Of a stretch of DNA of 64,000 nucleotides, positions 25,521-36,530 are shown piece by piece. Made by a program: the position numbers and the translations under genes. The stretch's first letter is position 1. Every line of letters begins with the position of its first letter. Source of the stretch: Whitmania pigra (Eukaryota > Annelida > Clitellata > Hirudinida > Haemopidae); contig JAJTWR010000254.1 of the NCBI GenBank assembly GCA_021613335.1, positions 1,315,501 to 1,379,500 on the forward strand, written 5' to 3'. The notes beneath the pieces are model-generated. The model was given only the letters and a program-made list of their open reading frames with translations. It was not told the DNA's origin and ran no database searches.

Positions 25521-28500
25521 ATGTCCAACGGCGCAGGTCTACCCCCACCAGGGAAACGCAAAGAAATTTATAAATATGAGGCTCCGTGGACTGTGTATAG
25601 TATGAATTGGAGTGTCAGACCTGATCGTAGATTCAGGCTTGCTCTTGGAAGTTTCATAGAAGAATATAATAATAAGGTTAAACATTTCCTTTTTCATTTA
25701 TTGAGCAAGATAAGAAATAAATAACATAAATATAAAATAACAAAATTATGCCTGTTCAAGGGATTAGTATCCCGCTCTCTGGACAACACATACCATATTT
25801 AAAAAAACCATTGAATTGTGACTAATTGTCTGTGGATGGAGAGTGAATGACATATCAGAGAAATGATTAATAATAATGAAGTGATTAAGCATGTGTTTAA
25901 AAGAAGATAGGTTCATTTCTTGATTAACACCTAAAAGCAGATAGTTATCACGAATCATTAAATTGCAATCAGCCGTCCTTATTCTCTTGACAAGTACCCA
26001 AAGAACTTGTAATAAACCAATCTTGTTGCTTGTGGCCGAGGTTATCCCGATAGGGCTGACAGTGTCACATCACCCACTATGACTGGTCATATCATGCTGG
26101 TAGCTCTCAGTCTATCCATTGGTTTTGACACAATTTTGCACAATAACCTTGTTAGGATAACTTTGCCATAAGGGGCCAAGTATTTTAATGTCATCATACC
26201 TCACAAAGCATTCCATAAAACTAGGTAAGATTCCAACAGAATGGTTAACTTTGAATTCCAGAGTTCTGTGATTGTGTGTTCCTGTGCTTTTGCTGGAGAC
26301 TTGATTTTTGGGTTTTCTTCAATTTGCTAACAATACCAGCATCTACATGCCGGCCTCACCTCTAGGCACCCAAAATTCATTCTGCCTCTTCAAGACCGAC
26401 TCAAATATTTTTCCCATTTCCAACACATGAAGTGTGCCTGATGTTCACACTGAATCTTTAAAAATTGTTTTTATCATTCTTGTCTATTAAATTTATCAAT
26501 TAGTATTATTAAAATTTTTACTTATTGTTTAAAGTTTGGCTTACCTAAATTACAAAATTGTTGGGACTATGGAACCTCAGTAGAATCATCAAACGAGTCT
26601 TCATTTCAGTTCAAAGCTATTCTCTGGTTGGGCTGCACCTGGTGATTGACTTATGGCTCTGTATGCCTTTTTCCATGTCTATTCTTCTTGCTAACCTCAT
26701 CTTTACTTTATCATGCCTGTTAAAGTTTTGAGGATGGCCTCTTACGTACGTCTTTCATAGGCCTCATGTTCCCAATCTGAGAGAAACCTTAGCATTGAAT
26801 AGAGTCTCCAAATTCCAAAAAAGTATTGCTGAATATGTTAGGTACATATGAATATTCTATTGATTTCTTGAATTTTTTTTATATTTTCTGCTTTAATAAT
26901 AATTGCAGGTCCAAATAGTGTCACTTGACGAAGAAACATCAGATTTTATTTGCCCATACACTTTTGATCATCCTTATCCAACTACTAAAATAATGTGGAT
27001 TCCTGATACTGTGAGTTTTATAGTTTCTCAATATATTTAAGTTCTTATTATTATAAACTGTGTAATTTTGCTGCATATTTTATTTTATAGAAATTGCAAA
27101 TAAGTCATTGAAAACTAAAAATTTTGCTTCAGAAGGGAACATGTCCAGATTTGCTGGCTACCAGTGGAGATTACCTCAGGGTATGGAGAGTGGGAGATTC
27201 GGATACCCGACTGGAATGTCTCCTAAACAATGTTTGAAATTTACTTCACATAAATATTGTCTTTACTAAATAGTTGAGTCTTTTCAGAACAAAAATTCTG
27301 ATTTCTGTGCACCTTTAACTTCCTTCGATTGGAATGAAGTTGATCCAAATCTTCTTGGAACGTCAAGCATCGATACAACGTGTACAATCTGGGGATTAGA
27401 AGTATGTATGTTATGAATTATTATGTCAGATCACTTTTAAAAACATTCCTGCCATAAATGTCATGCACATTAAGTACTGTTAATAACCTGCTAAAGGAAA
27501 TAACGTAAAAAGTGGCTTACAGGTTGTTTAAATGGGTTGCGTTTCTGCATGCAGCAGTGGCAGTAGACCCGAGAGCCGAAGAGTTTTAAGAAACAGCTCA
27601 GCTTGAAAGAATTTAGCTGGCTAGCTTCGGCTTTACGTGGCTTCATTTTACATTACCAAGCAATAGTCATTTTATATATGAAAATGTAGTTGCAAAGTGC
27701 ACATATATTACTCTATTGTATTATCTTTAATATAGATCTACTAATTATTGAAAATGCATTATTCCCTTCATGTTGAATTTTGCTTTCAAATAAACCACTT
27801 TATAAAAATAATATTTCAAATTAATGAAAGGTTGCACACATATATTATCAGTTTATAATACACATATGTTATCAGTTTATAATTGCATTAAGTGCTTAGT
27901 GTTTACAAACATACATCAACTCTTATCATAAGAACAATGTGTTTTTTCCAATTGCACGCTTATAATTTGTAATTGATTTTTTTACTACTAAATAGTAATC
28001 CGATGTCTAACAAATAAATTTAAATGATATCAATTTGCATATTTATTTTATTTTGAATATGAAGTTACCAAATTCTGTCAAATGTAGAAATTGCTATAAT
28101 AACAGCTATCAATAATATCAGTGATAGAACTAAAAATATTATATTGTCATGTCAAGTTGTTTTCAAATGTGAACCATTGTGCCAGAAACTGGCACTGACT
28201 TTACTGTAAAATAGGCAGGTGTGAGATTTCATGATCTGCTGTGGAGTTAGGAATTGATCGGGGACCCCGGCTTTTTTGGCAGCCCCAGCCGGAGAATGTT
28301 GTAAAACATGTATAAGAAATTTAGACAATTTTTGTAAATGCGAACATCTATTCCATGTCTGAATCCACGTTACCATAAAATCTCTCATTTGATGGAATAA
28401 AATCATAAGGTGTTAGTTATAAAAGCTCTTGAGATGCTGGGATTTGAGCTCTTCATGGTGTCACACCAAGGTCAAAGTCTTAATGACTCTTCTACCAACG

Positions 28501-31500
28501 CCTGGTATTAATAATTCAAGATAACTCATCGTAATGAACAAAATAGTCCGATACTTGGAGCATCTTTGTGGAATAAACCTGCTCTTAAAATACTTAGATT
28601 TATAGTACTTACAGTAATGTTTCCTCATTCTTTGGCAAATGAACCACGAATGCCATTTAGAACTGCTTTCACTATCACTTGGGCTTTCAGGTGGGCCATC
28701 CATCCGCTATATAATAACAGCTATTAATTTTTGCAGATCACATTCGTGCTTTTTTTATGAATGGGACCTTCAAGGTCCATGACCCCAAACATTCTCTTCC
28801 TTCAGACCTAGGCTATTTGAGGGAAGTTCCTCACCCGACCTCAACCCGAATCCAGCTGCACATGACTTTGACGCTCCATCCAACCATCTACGGTTGCATT
28901 TGTCCATCCATCCATTCAAGGTTTGCTGCTCCGCTAGCAGCTAGTTAGTTCCAGAAGGAACGGATCACCTGAAACACTTACACATTTCTTTTTATTCTTG
29001 TTCTATCTCTTTGGTGGCATAACAAGGGGGTGCGGCAAGTGACAAGGGACAGCCAAGAGGGGGGCGACAAATCTTATGACCGCCTCGAGCGGCAAAAAGA
29101 GTTACGCTACTGGATACAGTGATGTCTTTTCAGCTTTTCCAAGGGGCAAACTCTTGTAAAACAAGAGGTGACCTTTTTCATTCTATCCTAAAATCAACAA
29201 CTCGAAAAGACTGAATTTCTCTCTAGACTTTGATTAAGATTGATAACCAAAGATAGTTAATGAAGTAATAGTAAAGTTTTATGTGTACAAATGAGTCTTG
29301 AGATGATGGAATTACAGCCAAATAACTTGATATTGATATTCATCAATGACTTTGCATGCTAGCATTGCATTAGTTTTAAAAAGTTAAAGCAAAGCAGAAA
29401 ATTACACTGTTAATACTTTATAAAGTTTCATACCTAAGCATGTATTTTGTACCTCGACCCCGGTAGATTCATATGTGGAGTTGAGGAATTCTGTAATGTG
29501 AAGTTTTTTGTGAGAAAAGTAGAGGGACACCGTAAGAGTGGTTATAAAAGTATCAATGTCTTTGTAAGGTTCAATCTCAACTTATGTTTCCAGTCTTGGC
29601 CTAGATTTTCCCCCAATTTTCTATTCAGGATTTAATTTGAAATTTAATTAGTTCTGTTCCTTATGTTTCACCATTTAAGATTTGATTTTGCTGCAAATTT
29701 TACTCCAATTTAGTTTTTCTCATACATTTATTAAATGAGTTTGATGGGAGCAAAACCATTAACCTCCGCAGCCACAAAGAGCACCATATTAATGGCTAAA
29801 AAATAATGCCTCTGACATTTGCATTTATAAAATGGGACAAAGCTTTGCAAAAGGACATTGAAGCTTTCAAAAATGCATTTATTATGTACATTTATTTGAA
29901 GAAAGAGGTCAATTTAAGATTACTTATTTATGGATTTACATTATTAATATTGTTATTAACTGTAAATGGAATTTAAATTTGATACAAGATAAGTATTGGA
30001 ATTTAGATTTGTTTGTTTTAGACAGGCCAGGCTGTGGGACGAACAAATGTGGTACAGGGACATGTGAAAACACAGCTCATTGCTCACGATAAAGAGGTTT
30101 ATGATATTGCATTTAGTAGAGCAGGTGGAGGAAGAGATATGTTTGCTAGTGTTGGTGAGATTGCTTTTGTTCTGGTCATTGTTTTGCTGTTTTATGGGTA
30201 CTTTGCCAAGCATTTATTTTATTAACTCTTGTCATAGGCTCTTAAAAGACAAAATCATATTTGTTGATCTTTGTTCATTATATGATCTATTTAAGGGGCT
30301 GATGGCTCTGTGAGAATGTTTGATCTTCGTCATTTGGAACACTCCACAATAATTTATGAGGATTCACAACATCTGCCACTTTTGAGACTTGCATGGAACA
30401 AACAAGATCCAAATTATCTTGCAACAATGGCTATGGATGCCCTTGAAGTAATATGACTGTTTCCTCTAAAGCTATTTTAACTTGAAGTAACTAAATTAGA
30501 ACTTGTAACATATCTTTTAGGTGATTATCCTTGATGTAAGGGTTCCTTGTACTCCCGTAGCCAGACTTAATAACCATAGAGCCTGTGTCAATGGCATAGC
30601 ATGGGCACCTCATTCTAGCTGTCATATTTGCACAGCAGGTAAGTCAATTGAATTACATTTTATTGGCATGCAAGTTAGCCAAATGGGTTGCATAGCCTGC
30701 ATGGGGCGGTAATGGCAACAGTCGTAATGTGTCGTGTTCGAATTACAGCCTGCACTGCCGCCAGCGCCCTTAGGAAGGAGAGCTATATAAATGGTTACGA
30801 GAGGCACCAAATCATCTGAGTTATGCAACGGACTATAATCAATTAAATAAATAAATAAGCACCTCTGACGCTATGCATATGGCGCTATATAAAAATGAAG
30901 TTACTAGTTATCTATTATCAGAGGGCCTTTGGCTTATCAGCTTTTAAACGCATAAAATACAGGCTTGCACTTCAAGATTTATATAACTAATTTTTTCAGG
31001 TCATTTATTTAATAGATAGACCAATAGAACAATGTTTTATTAGAAAACTACATTATTTCTATTGAAGAACTTTTTCAATAACTTAATCATATTTTTACCA
31101 TAACTTAAGCTAAAGTTTTGCAACTGCAAACTTATTATTACAAATTAAGGTTTTTCAAATAGTTTTAAGCCCAATTGAAAATTAGGCATGATTTGTAAAT
31201 TTCTTTCAGACATAGGTTTGAGTTGCAGGTATTGGCTTCAAATGCCTTTAACTTTTACAATGCATTAACAATCAAAAGTAAAAATTTTATTTTTTATTGG
31301 ACATCTTGGGTCTACATATGGATTTTTGGATTGTAATTTTAATTTATTTTATTGAAAAGCTGATGACCACCAAGCATTGATATGGGACATTCAGCAGATG
31401 CCTCGGGCTATTGAGGATCCAATCCTCGCATACACTGCAGCAGGTGAGATCAACCAAATCCAGTGGTCATCTACTCAGCCTGATTGGATTGCTATCTGTT

Positions 31501-31532
31501 ACAACAATTGCTTGGAGATTCTCAGAGTTTGA
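25521..31532 (+). CDS. DCAF7: DDB1- and CUL4-associated factor 7 (WDR68), complete, 8 exons
   Basis: Seven-bladed WD40 scaffold that binds DYRK1A/HIPK2 kinases and CUL4-DDB1. Exons: 25521-25676, 26909-27010, 27133-27231, 27288-27401, 30022-30154, 30296-30447, 30521-30638, 31360-31532. Phases all join: 1,047 nt, 348 aa, against 342 in human. Highly conserved: [149 protein letters not shown], and C-terminus NNCLEILRV. The N-terminus has about six extra residues (SNGAGLPPP) compared with human. Introns 4 (2.6 kb) and 7 carry SINEs and other repeats. The donor of exon 3 (GTTTGA) is weak. Confidence 0.98.
28085..28200. repeat. dispersed repeat in DCAF7 intron 4, second copy near 42200 and 42890
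   Basis: AAATTGCTATAATAACAGCT...AACTAAAAATATTA (28087-28142) matches 42206-42261 with few changes, and GAACCATTGTGCCAGAAACT (28171-28190) matches 42893-42912. In the second copy the two parts are about 600 bp apart, so it carries an insertion or the first a deletion. Family unknown. Confidence 0.5.
28427..28503 (-). repeat. tRNA-Leu/Ser-like SINE head
   Basis: Minus strand: GTTGGTAGAAGAGTCATTAA, then TTGGTGTGACACCATGAAGA and AGCTCAAATCCCAGC (B-box region). It aligns with the minus-strand copy at 59140-59213, so both belong to one family. Confidence 0.5.
29015..29120 (-). repeat. hAT-like terminus
   Basis: Minus strand begins CAGTAGCGTAACTCTTTTTG with GCCGCTCGAGGCGG downstream; CAGTAGCGTA-type ends are hAT-like. 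Single end only. Confidence 0.3.
29458..29560 (+). repeat. dispersed repeat, family shared with 36303-36530 and 60757-60960
   Basis: ATGTGGAGTTGAGGAATTCT and GTAATGTGAAG-TTTTGTG recur at 60857-60895; flanking blocks of that copy recur at 36303-36530. Non-coding; class unknown. Confidence 0.4.
30665..30895 (+). repeat. SINE family 1 (tRNA head), with a nested insertion, in DCAF7 intron 7
   Basis: tRNA-like head with A-box region GTTAGCCAAATGGGTTGC (30674-30691) and B-box region GTGTTCGAATTAC (30733-30745), a body TGCACTGCCGCC...GGAAGGAGAGCTATATAAAT, and a 3' tail GACGCTATGCATATGGCGCT then ATATAAA. Other copies: 48665-48855 (+) and 50617-50800 (-). The tail matches the 3' end of the LINE at 46454-47046. 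A 50-bp insertion (30809-30858) splits this copy. Confidence 0.75.
30809..30858 (+). mobile_element. 50-bp truncated SINE-2/LINE tail inserted in SINE-1, with 5-bp target duplication
   Basis: AAATCATCTGAGTTATGCAA CGG... to a TAAATAAATA tail, flanked by GCACC at 30804-30808 and 30859-30863. The undisturbed site is visible in the 48 kb copy (GAGAAGCACCTCTGATGC). It is the 3' end of the family described at 35910 and 34335. Confidence 0.75.
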
Positions 31533-31652
31533 CATATTGTAGATGAGGATTGCAAACATGAATTGCAATTGCTTGTTCATTTGAATTTTGCATCAATTTT
31601 TAGAGCAATTAGTTAGTCTTATTTGATTTTTGTTGCATTTTAAAAGTGCTAT

Positions 31653-31658
31653 AATAAA
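31653..31658 (+). promoter_or_regulatory. candidate polyadenylation signal of DCAF7
   Basis: AATAAA 120 bp after the DCAF7 stop, followed by a T/C-rich stretch. Confidence 0.6.
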
Positions 31659-32203
31659 ATCTCATCTTTCTAACGAGAGCTATTATTGTTAAATCCTCCA
31701 TAAACATGCATTTGCTTCTTTGTTGACTGGGTTTGCTCTAAATATGCAGTGGATGTGGCAAACATAAACTCTTTACATTTTAACCCAGTTTCCCGAAATT
31801 CTGTTGGAGATAATTGTTCAGCGTTTTGTTTATTTCATGCACTTAAATGTCACTCTAACAGATTTTCAAATCATATCTGAACATTAATGAAATTTCATAA
31901 AAAATTCTTTTGATGTTATTTTGTTTTCCTTTATTGAGCAGAACAAGACTTCTTAACAATCAATTATTTGAACCTCTATATGTGGGACCTCATTACAATA
32001 TTTCATGACCCATTGCAGTCATAAAATGACCATATGCTCATATGATAAAAATTGATAAATATTAATAGAATTTATCACATTTTAAGACAAAGTTTAATAA
32101 GAAAATACTCAGCTATTATAGTTTGTTAAAAAAAAACTTTTGGTATTAATATGGTTTTTTCTGTGTCCCTTAACTTTGCATTCCAGATCTTGCTGATGTA
32201 AGG

Positions 32204-32880
32204 TCAGGCTGGATAACGCTTTTTTTCAGGTTCAGCTTCATTGACATGCATCATTGTATTGTTGTCATATGAAATTTCTGGACCTGTTACTGGTAGATTC
32301 TTTGAGCGAGCTATGCAGAACCATTCAAACGCTTTGCCATTGACTTCCTTATAATGAGATTGCCCTATCTTTACTTGGTGGTATCTCTGTATGAAGCTCA
32401 AAAGTTGATGGGGGTCCATCGATTTTACCGTTTCCCGAAGCTTCCACAAATACTTCAATATCTTCCTTTTGGCAAAGAACTCTTCTTTCTCTAAGTCTTC
32501 ATCAACTACGCCAAGCTGACAATCATAATTATCATCAAACAGGCTCACAGTGTGAGAAAAGGCTTCGTTTGCAAGACCATGAACTTGCCGAAATCTGCAC
32601 GATGTTTTCCTAGTCAACCTGTCTATGACACAGCATATGCCGTCTCAACTCAGCGTCCCAGTGCTTCATCAATCAATATTTTCACATCTTTCGTTTCTTT
32701 TTGTAGATTCGACGCTTCATGCTTTTCCCTATTTCGGAGCAGAGTTTTTTGGATTCGTCTATCGCACTGTCTCTTTCTATGGAATAACGCTCCGCTTTCC
32801 TTCACTCTCTTCATCACGATACCTTCTTTGAAAAGTCACACAAAGATTCTGAAAAATACAAAAAAGGATGGAAGCTTGAG
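32204..32880 (-). pseudogene. pogo/Tigger-like (CENP-B-type HTH) transposase fossil
   Basis: The frame 32617-32204 (minus) contains AFEWFCIARSKNLPVTGPEI, the hallmark of the CENP-B-type HTH of pogo-superfamily transposases. Upstream on the same strand, 32880-32620, broken frames give a Lys/Arg-rich stretch and DEALGR-VETAYAVS, resembling the same domain again. Downstream catalytic parts were not recognised. It lies about 0.7 kb after DCAF7 on the opposite strand. Confidence 0.5.
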
Positions 32881-33327
32881 ACTGCTCTCGAATAAAATAT
32901 AAAACCTTGTCTTGGTATAGAACGAATTGAAGTTATTTAATATTTTATGAAACGATTTAAGAAATGAATAAGGTGATTTTCTTTGATAGCTCGTACATAT
33001 TTGAAATCAATCGATGCGTTATACCAAATGCCAAATTGAAATCTGATCCCTCAATGGACACAGCAGGAAAAGAAGGCTCGGCCATTTTTCAATTACGTAC
33101 TTTTTACGCACTCCCTCAAAATGCCGTCCCTTGGTACGCCAGGGCCTCGAAGGCATTTTCAGAATTTTTAAAATTCAAAGATTTAAAAAATAATTTTTTT
33201 GATATTTAATTGTTGCTCTGTGTATATAGAAGATTGTTTATTTTAATTTAACACTTTATGGTGCATGACTTTTTTTTAATGATCCTGTTTTTTATGTGAT
33301 ATATCACTCTTATATCATTTGGCAATA

Positions 33328-33975
33328 CAGTGGTACCCCGCTTAACGAACGTCCTGTATAACGAACACCGTCTGGAAGGCTGGAGTTTTTTGAAGGAGTC
33401 TTGTGTTCAATTATTCATCTAGGTCAAGAGGCGCAATCATACTAGTGTTGTTCCAGCCAATCTTATTTATTTATTTATAACTAGGGTGATTTGGAAAAGC
33501 TGAATAGGGATCAATGTTTTGAGTTATAGTGTCTGGAACACTACGTTTGCTTTGGGTTTGTTTGGTATAGTGGGTTTCACGGTGGCAGCGCGGGTTCGAA
33601 TGCCGTCTGTCTTGCCTTACTAGCGCTGTTTTAGTATATTTTAATAATTTATTATCTGGGTTAGGGATAGGCTTTCCAAGACTTGATCACGCAATGCTTC
33701 AACATTTCCGTTGCTATTATCAACCCAAACAATTTCCTTCTATGTCTTTCCAATATCTTGTCCAACTCGCCAATATGCTACTACTCTAAAGTGTAAGATA
33801 TAAGTGAAAGTGGAAAAATCCAATATTCGGTACCACGCCTCTTGACCTGGATAATCATCTCATGAATAATTGATGAACTAAAGACTACTGCAAAAAACTC
33901 CAGCCACTTCGGGAAATCTCGGGTGCATGGCGTTTCACACAACGAACGCTTCCGGTATACGTCTGGAAGTAAGTC
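33328..33975. mobile_element. foldback element with Tigger-like end and internal SINE pieces
   Basis: The left end starts CAGTGGTACCCCGCTTAACG (33328), a Tigger-type terminus after TA. Arms 33378-33433 and 33836-33905 are imperfect reverse complements sharing GGCTGGAGTTTTTTG, AATTATTCAT and AGGTCAAGAGGCG. The interior holds a truncated tail of SINE-2 type on the minus strand (33463-33497) and a tRNA B-box piece (CGCGGGTTCGAATGCC, about 33587-33602). No transposase seen. Confidence 0.55.
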
Positions 33976-34334
33976 CATGTGCAAAATGTTTTGTCTATGG
34001 CTGCGAATATAATCGATTTTTTTAAATTTGAAGGTTTGAAGGTTTACATTTAAAGAAATTTTAATCGATTAATCAGTATTTTTTCAATTTATTTTAAATT
34101 TAATAGTCTTCTTTTTGGTTACTTGCTTTTACTGCACATAATCATTGCTATTTAGTTTGTTGCGGCACAACATAAAAATTACACTATTAAGTTTTATTAA
34201 CAAGCACGAGATAGAGTCCGGAGACAAGCATCGAGAGGTCATCGAGACAAGAGCCGATGCGGCCAAGTGTAAACGAGGAAAGAGTCAATAACCAAGCGAG
34301 TTAGGAGACGAACGAGGCGAGCTGTTGAGAGTTA

Positions 34335-35530
34335 TTTATTTATTTATTTGATTATAGTCCGTCGCATAACTGAGATGATTTGGACTTAAGAGTCATTATC
34401 ATCGTCCTGCACGCTTGGAAAAGTTTTGGGGCGAAGTTCAGTGTCCTGCACTCCATGTCTTGTATGCCTAGAGTCCCTAGCAAATGGGAGGAGTTCAGTG
34501 TCCTGCATTTAAATCCCCACAGCTTATGGCGTCTTGGTAGTTCAGGACGGCTTCCAGCTCTTCTCGTGAGAAAGATTTCCCAGGAGGCGCATGGAAGTTA
34601 ACGATCTTAAGCCGCTTTGACTTCGTGATGATCGTGGTCGAGTAGCACTGAGGGTCCTTGCATTCAACAGCAAAGCTGGTCGACAGCCCTTCCCTGACGC
34701 ATGTGTGGATGACGCCATGGAATTCATCATCCGTATGATCAAATCGCTCGATTTGATATCCTCGAATTCTGAAAATATGCCTTCTTTTTAGAAATGCTTT
34801 TTGGAGCAAGATAACATGAGGCAATTTGTTCAAGGAATTCAAAAAGGAGACGAATTCACCGGTTTTAGGACGGATGCCCTGGCAGTTCCATTGAATGATA
34901 TTTAAGGCATTATCCATGTTGAACTGTTTTGGCGACCAGGCTGGCTTTGATGACAGATCTGACTGCTCCAGGGACGGGTTTCTCATCTTGATTTTGGTTT
35001 CCTCCATTGCATCTGTAATCTCAAGAATTAAATTAGCGAGTAGAGCCGAGACACGCGATTGAGTCTCTGAAGGTTTCTCGCTAGGTTTAACAGAATTATT
35101 CCCAACATAATTTCCTAGGCTTAGGCTTAGGATTTGACTTACTGATGTTCTGAGAGGGCTCAGCCTGCTTGTCTTCGGAACCTCAGCGTTCTTGGCAGTG
35201 GGAGCAGGCTTGGCCCCTCTATCTTATTTTTAGCCGCTGTAAGGGCCTTAGCATAATTTATATGCTTATTGGCCCTAATGGTAATGGCTTCCCCTTACAT
35301 CTTGCGCTGCGGACAGACAGCCTGACCAGTATAGTGATTGGTACTGTTCACCTGTCGCGCATCGCTTCTCCATGACCTCTTTAATTGGCCACTCTTTCAG
35401 AGAGTGCTCCCCAAGCATTTGGGGTACTTAGCCTTCTGCAGGCAATTGATTGTTATGTGACTATAACCATTGCATTTGAAGAACGCATCGATTCTCAAAC
35501 GAACGGTTTAATATTGAAACTAAGATAGGG
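34335..35530 (-). pseudogene. LINE fossil: gag zinc-knuckle end, APE endonuclease and 3' tail (Jockey/I-like)
   Basis: The minus strand from about 35470 reads pieces of a gag-like CCHC region (CNGYSHITINCLQKAKYPKC). Then the open frame 35007-34495 encodes an APE-type endonuclease N-terminal half: LNIIQWNCQGIRPKTGEF, PHVILLQKAFLKRR, FRIRGYQIERF, and CGDLNAGH at its end. No RT follows. Instead, within about 110 bp, the sequence ends with AATCATCTCAGTTATGCGAC and a TAAATAAATAA tail (34384-34335). The RT-coding part is therefore deleted, or the tail belongs to a separate insertion. A 15-bp GCAGGACACTGAACT is repeated at about 34503 and 34440 (minus). Clade assignment is tentative. Confidence 0.6.
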
Positions 35531-35909
35531 TATCTATTTGGCGGGTGGCGGCTGAGAATGACCACCGGCTAACTAAGGCCGGATGAGCTTGTATAGTGTA
35601 TACCGAGTAATGCAGAGTTGTGACGCAGCATCGTTTATTGTGAACAAGGTCAGCTTTAAGGGGGGCCGGGGGAGCTCTGGTCCTCCCGTCATTTAGAAAA
35701 TCTAAGAACAAATTAAGTAAATCTATTATAAAATAATAATTAACACAAAAATTTAAATTTAAAATTTAAAAAATGCATTTTAATTTATTTTTTTTAATTA
35801 TTTCAATAATTTACCATTGCTAATAGCTTGTTAACTTATTATCGCTCATTTTTGACTTGATTACTTTTGGAAATTATGAAATACGATACATTAGATTCGA
35901 AAAACCTGC

Positions 35910-35996
35910 GGTTAACGATGGCAGCACGGGGTTCAAGCCCCGCTGCGGGTGCACCGTCCTATTCATCTAGCTATGCAACGGACGTTAATAAAACAC
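35910..35996 (+). mobile_element. SINE family 2 copy with perfect 13-bp target duplication
   Basis: 87-bp, 5'-truncated: GGTTAACGATGGCAGCACGG, B-box region GGGGTTCAAGCCCCGC, then CATCTAGCTATGCAACGGAC and GTTAATAAAACAC. Flanked by TCGAAAAACCTGC at 35897-35909 and 35997-36009. Confidence 0.85.
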
Positions 35997-36302
35997 TCGA
36001 AAAACCTGCAAAGTTGTAAGTTTACACCTAGTGCTGTGGACCAAGTTGGGAGTCATTGCCTTAAATATCACTCTTTTACTGTGCTGTAGATTCTACAGAT
36101 ATTCTAGTATATTATAGAGATGTTCTACAGTATAAAAACATATTTTCACCGTGCATAGTTAACTCACGCGGCTTCTTTACTACAAGCTCTAAATATCATA
36201 ATTGGTTAAGCGTTCAACATGCAATGGCACGATTAGATTCACAACATGATAAGTATTGCTCGATTTTACATGGTTTTACTTTTAGATCAAAAGAAATATA
36301 CT

Positions 36303-36530
36303 GAAATAACCCGGGGGTCCGCAAACTAGAAAGTTTTAGAGTAAGTTTATTAAGCAAGTATTCGGTTATTAGAACTGAATAATCAAGATGGGGATTTGAG
36401 TATCGAGAACTTCAGACTGTGTTGGATTCTTAGATTGTTTGTGAGCCTCTTTTGTGCGTCTATAATGTTATCACGACTTCGTAGAAAAGGATACTAAATA
36501 TAACCATGGAAATTTAGATTTAATTATTTT
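36303..36530 (+). repeat. dispersed repeat related to 60757-60960
   Basis: Starts CCCGGGGGTCCGCAAA and ends GATACTAAATATAACCATGG; the 60.8 kb copy starts AACGGGGGCTCCGCAAA and ends GATACTAAATATAACCATG. Diverged between these anchors. Non-coding. Confidence 0.45.
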
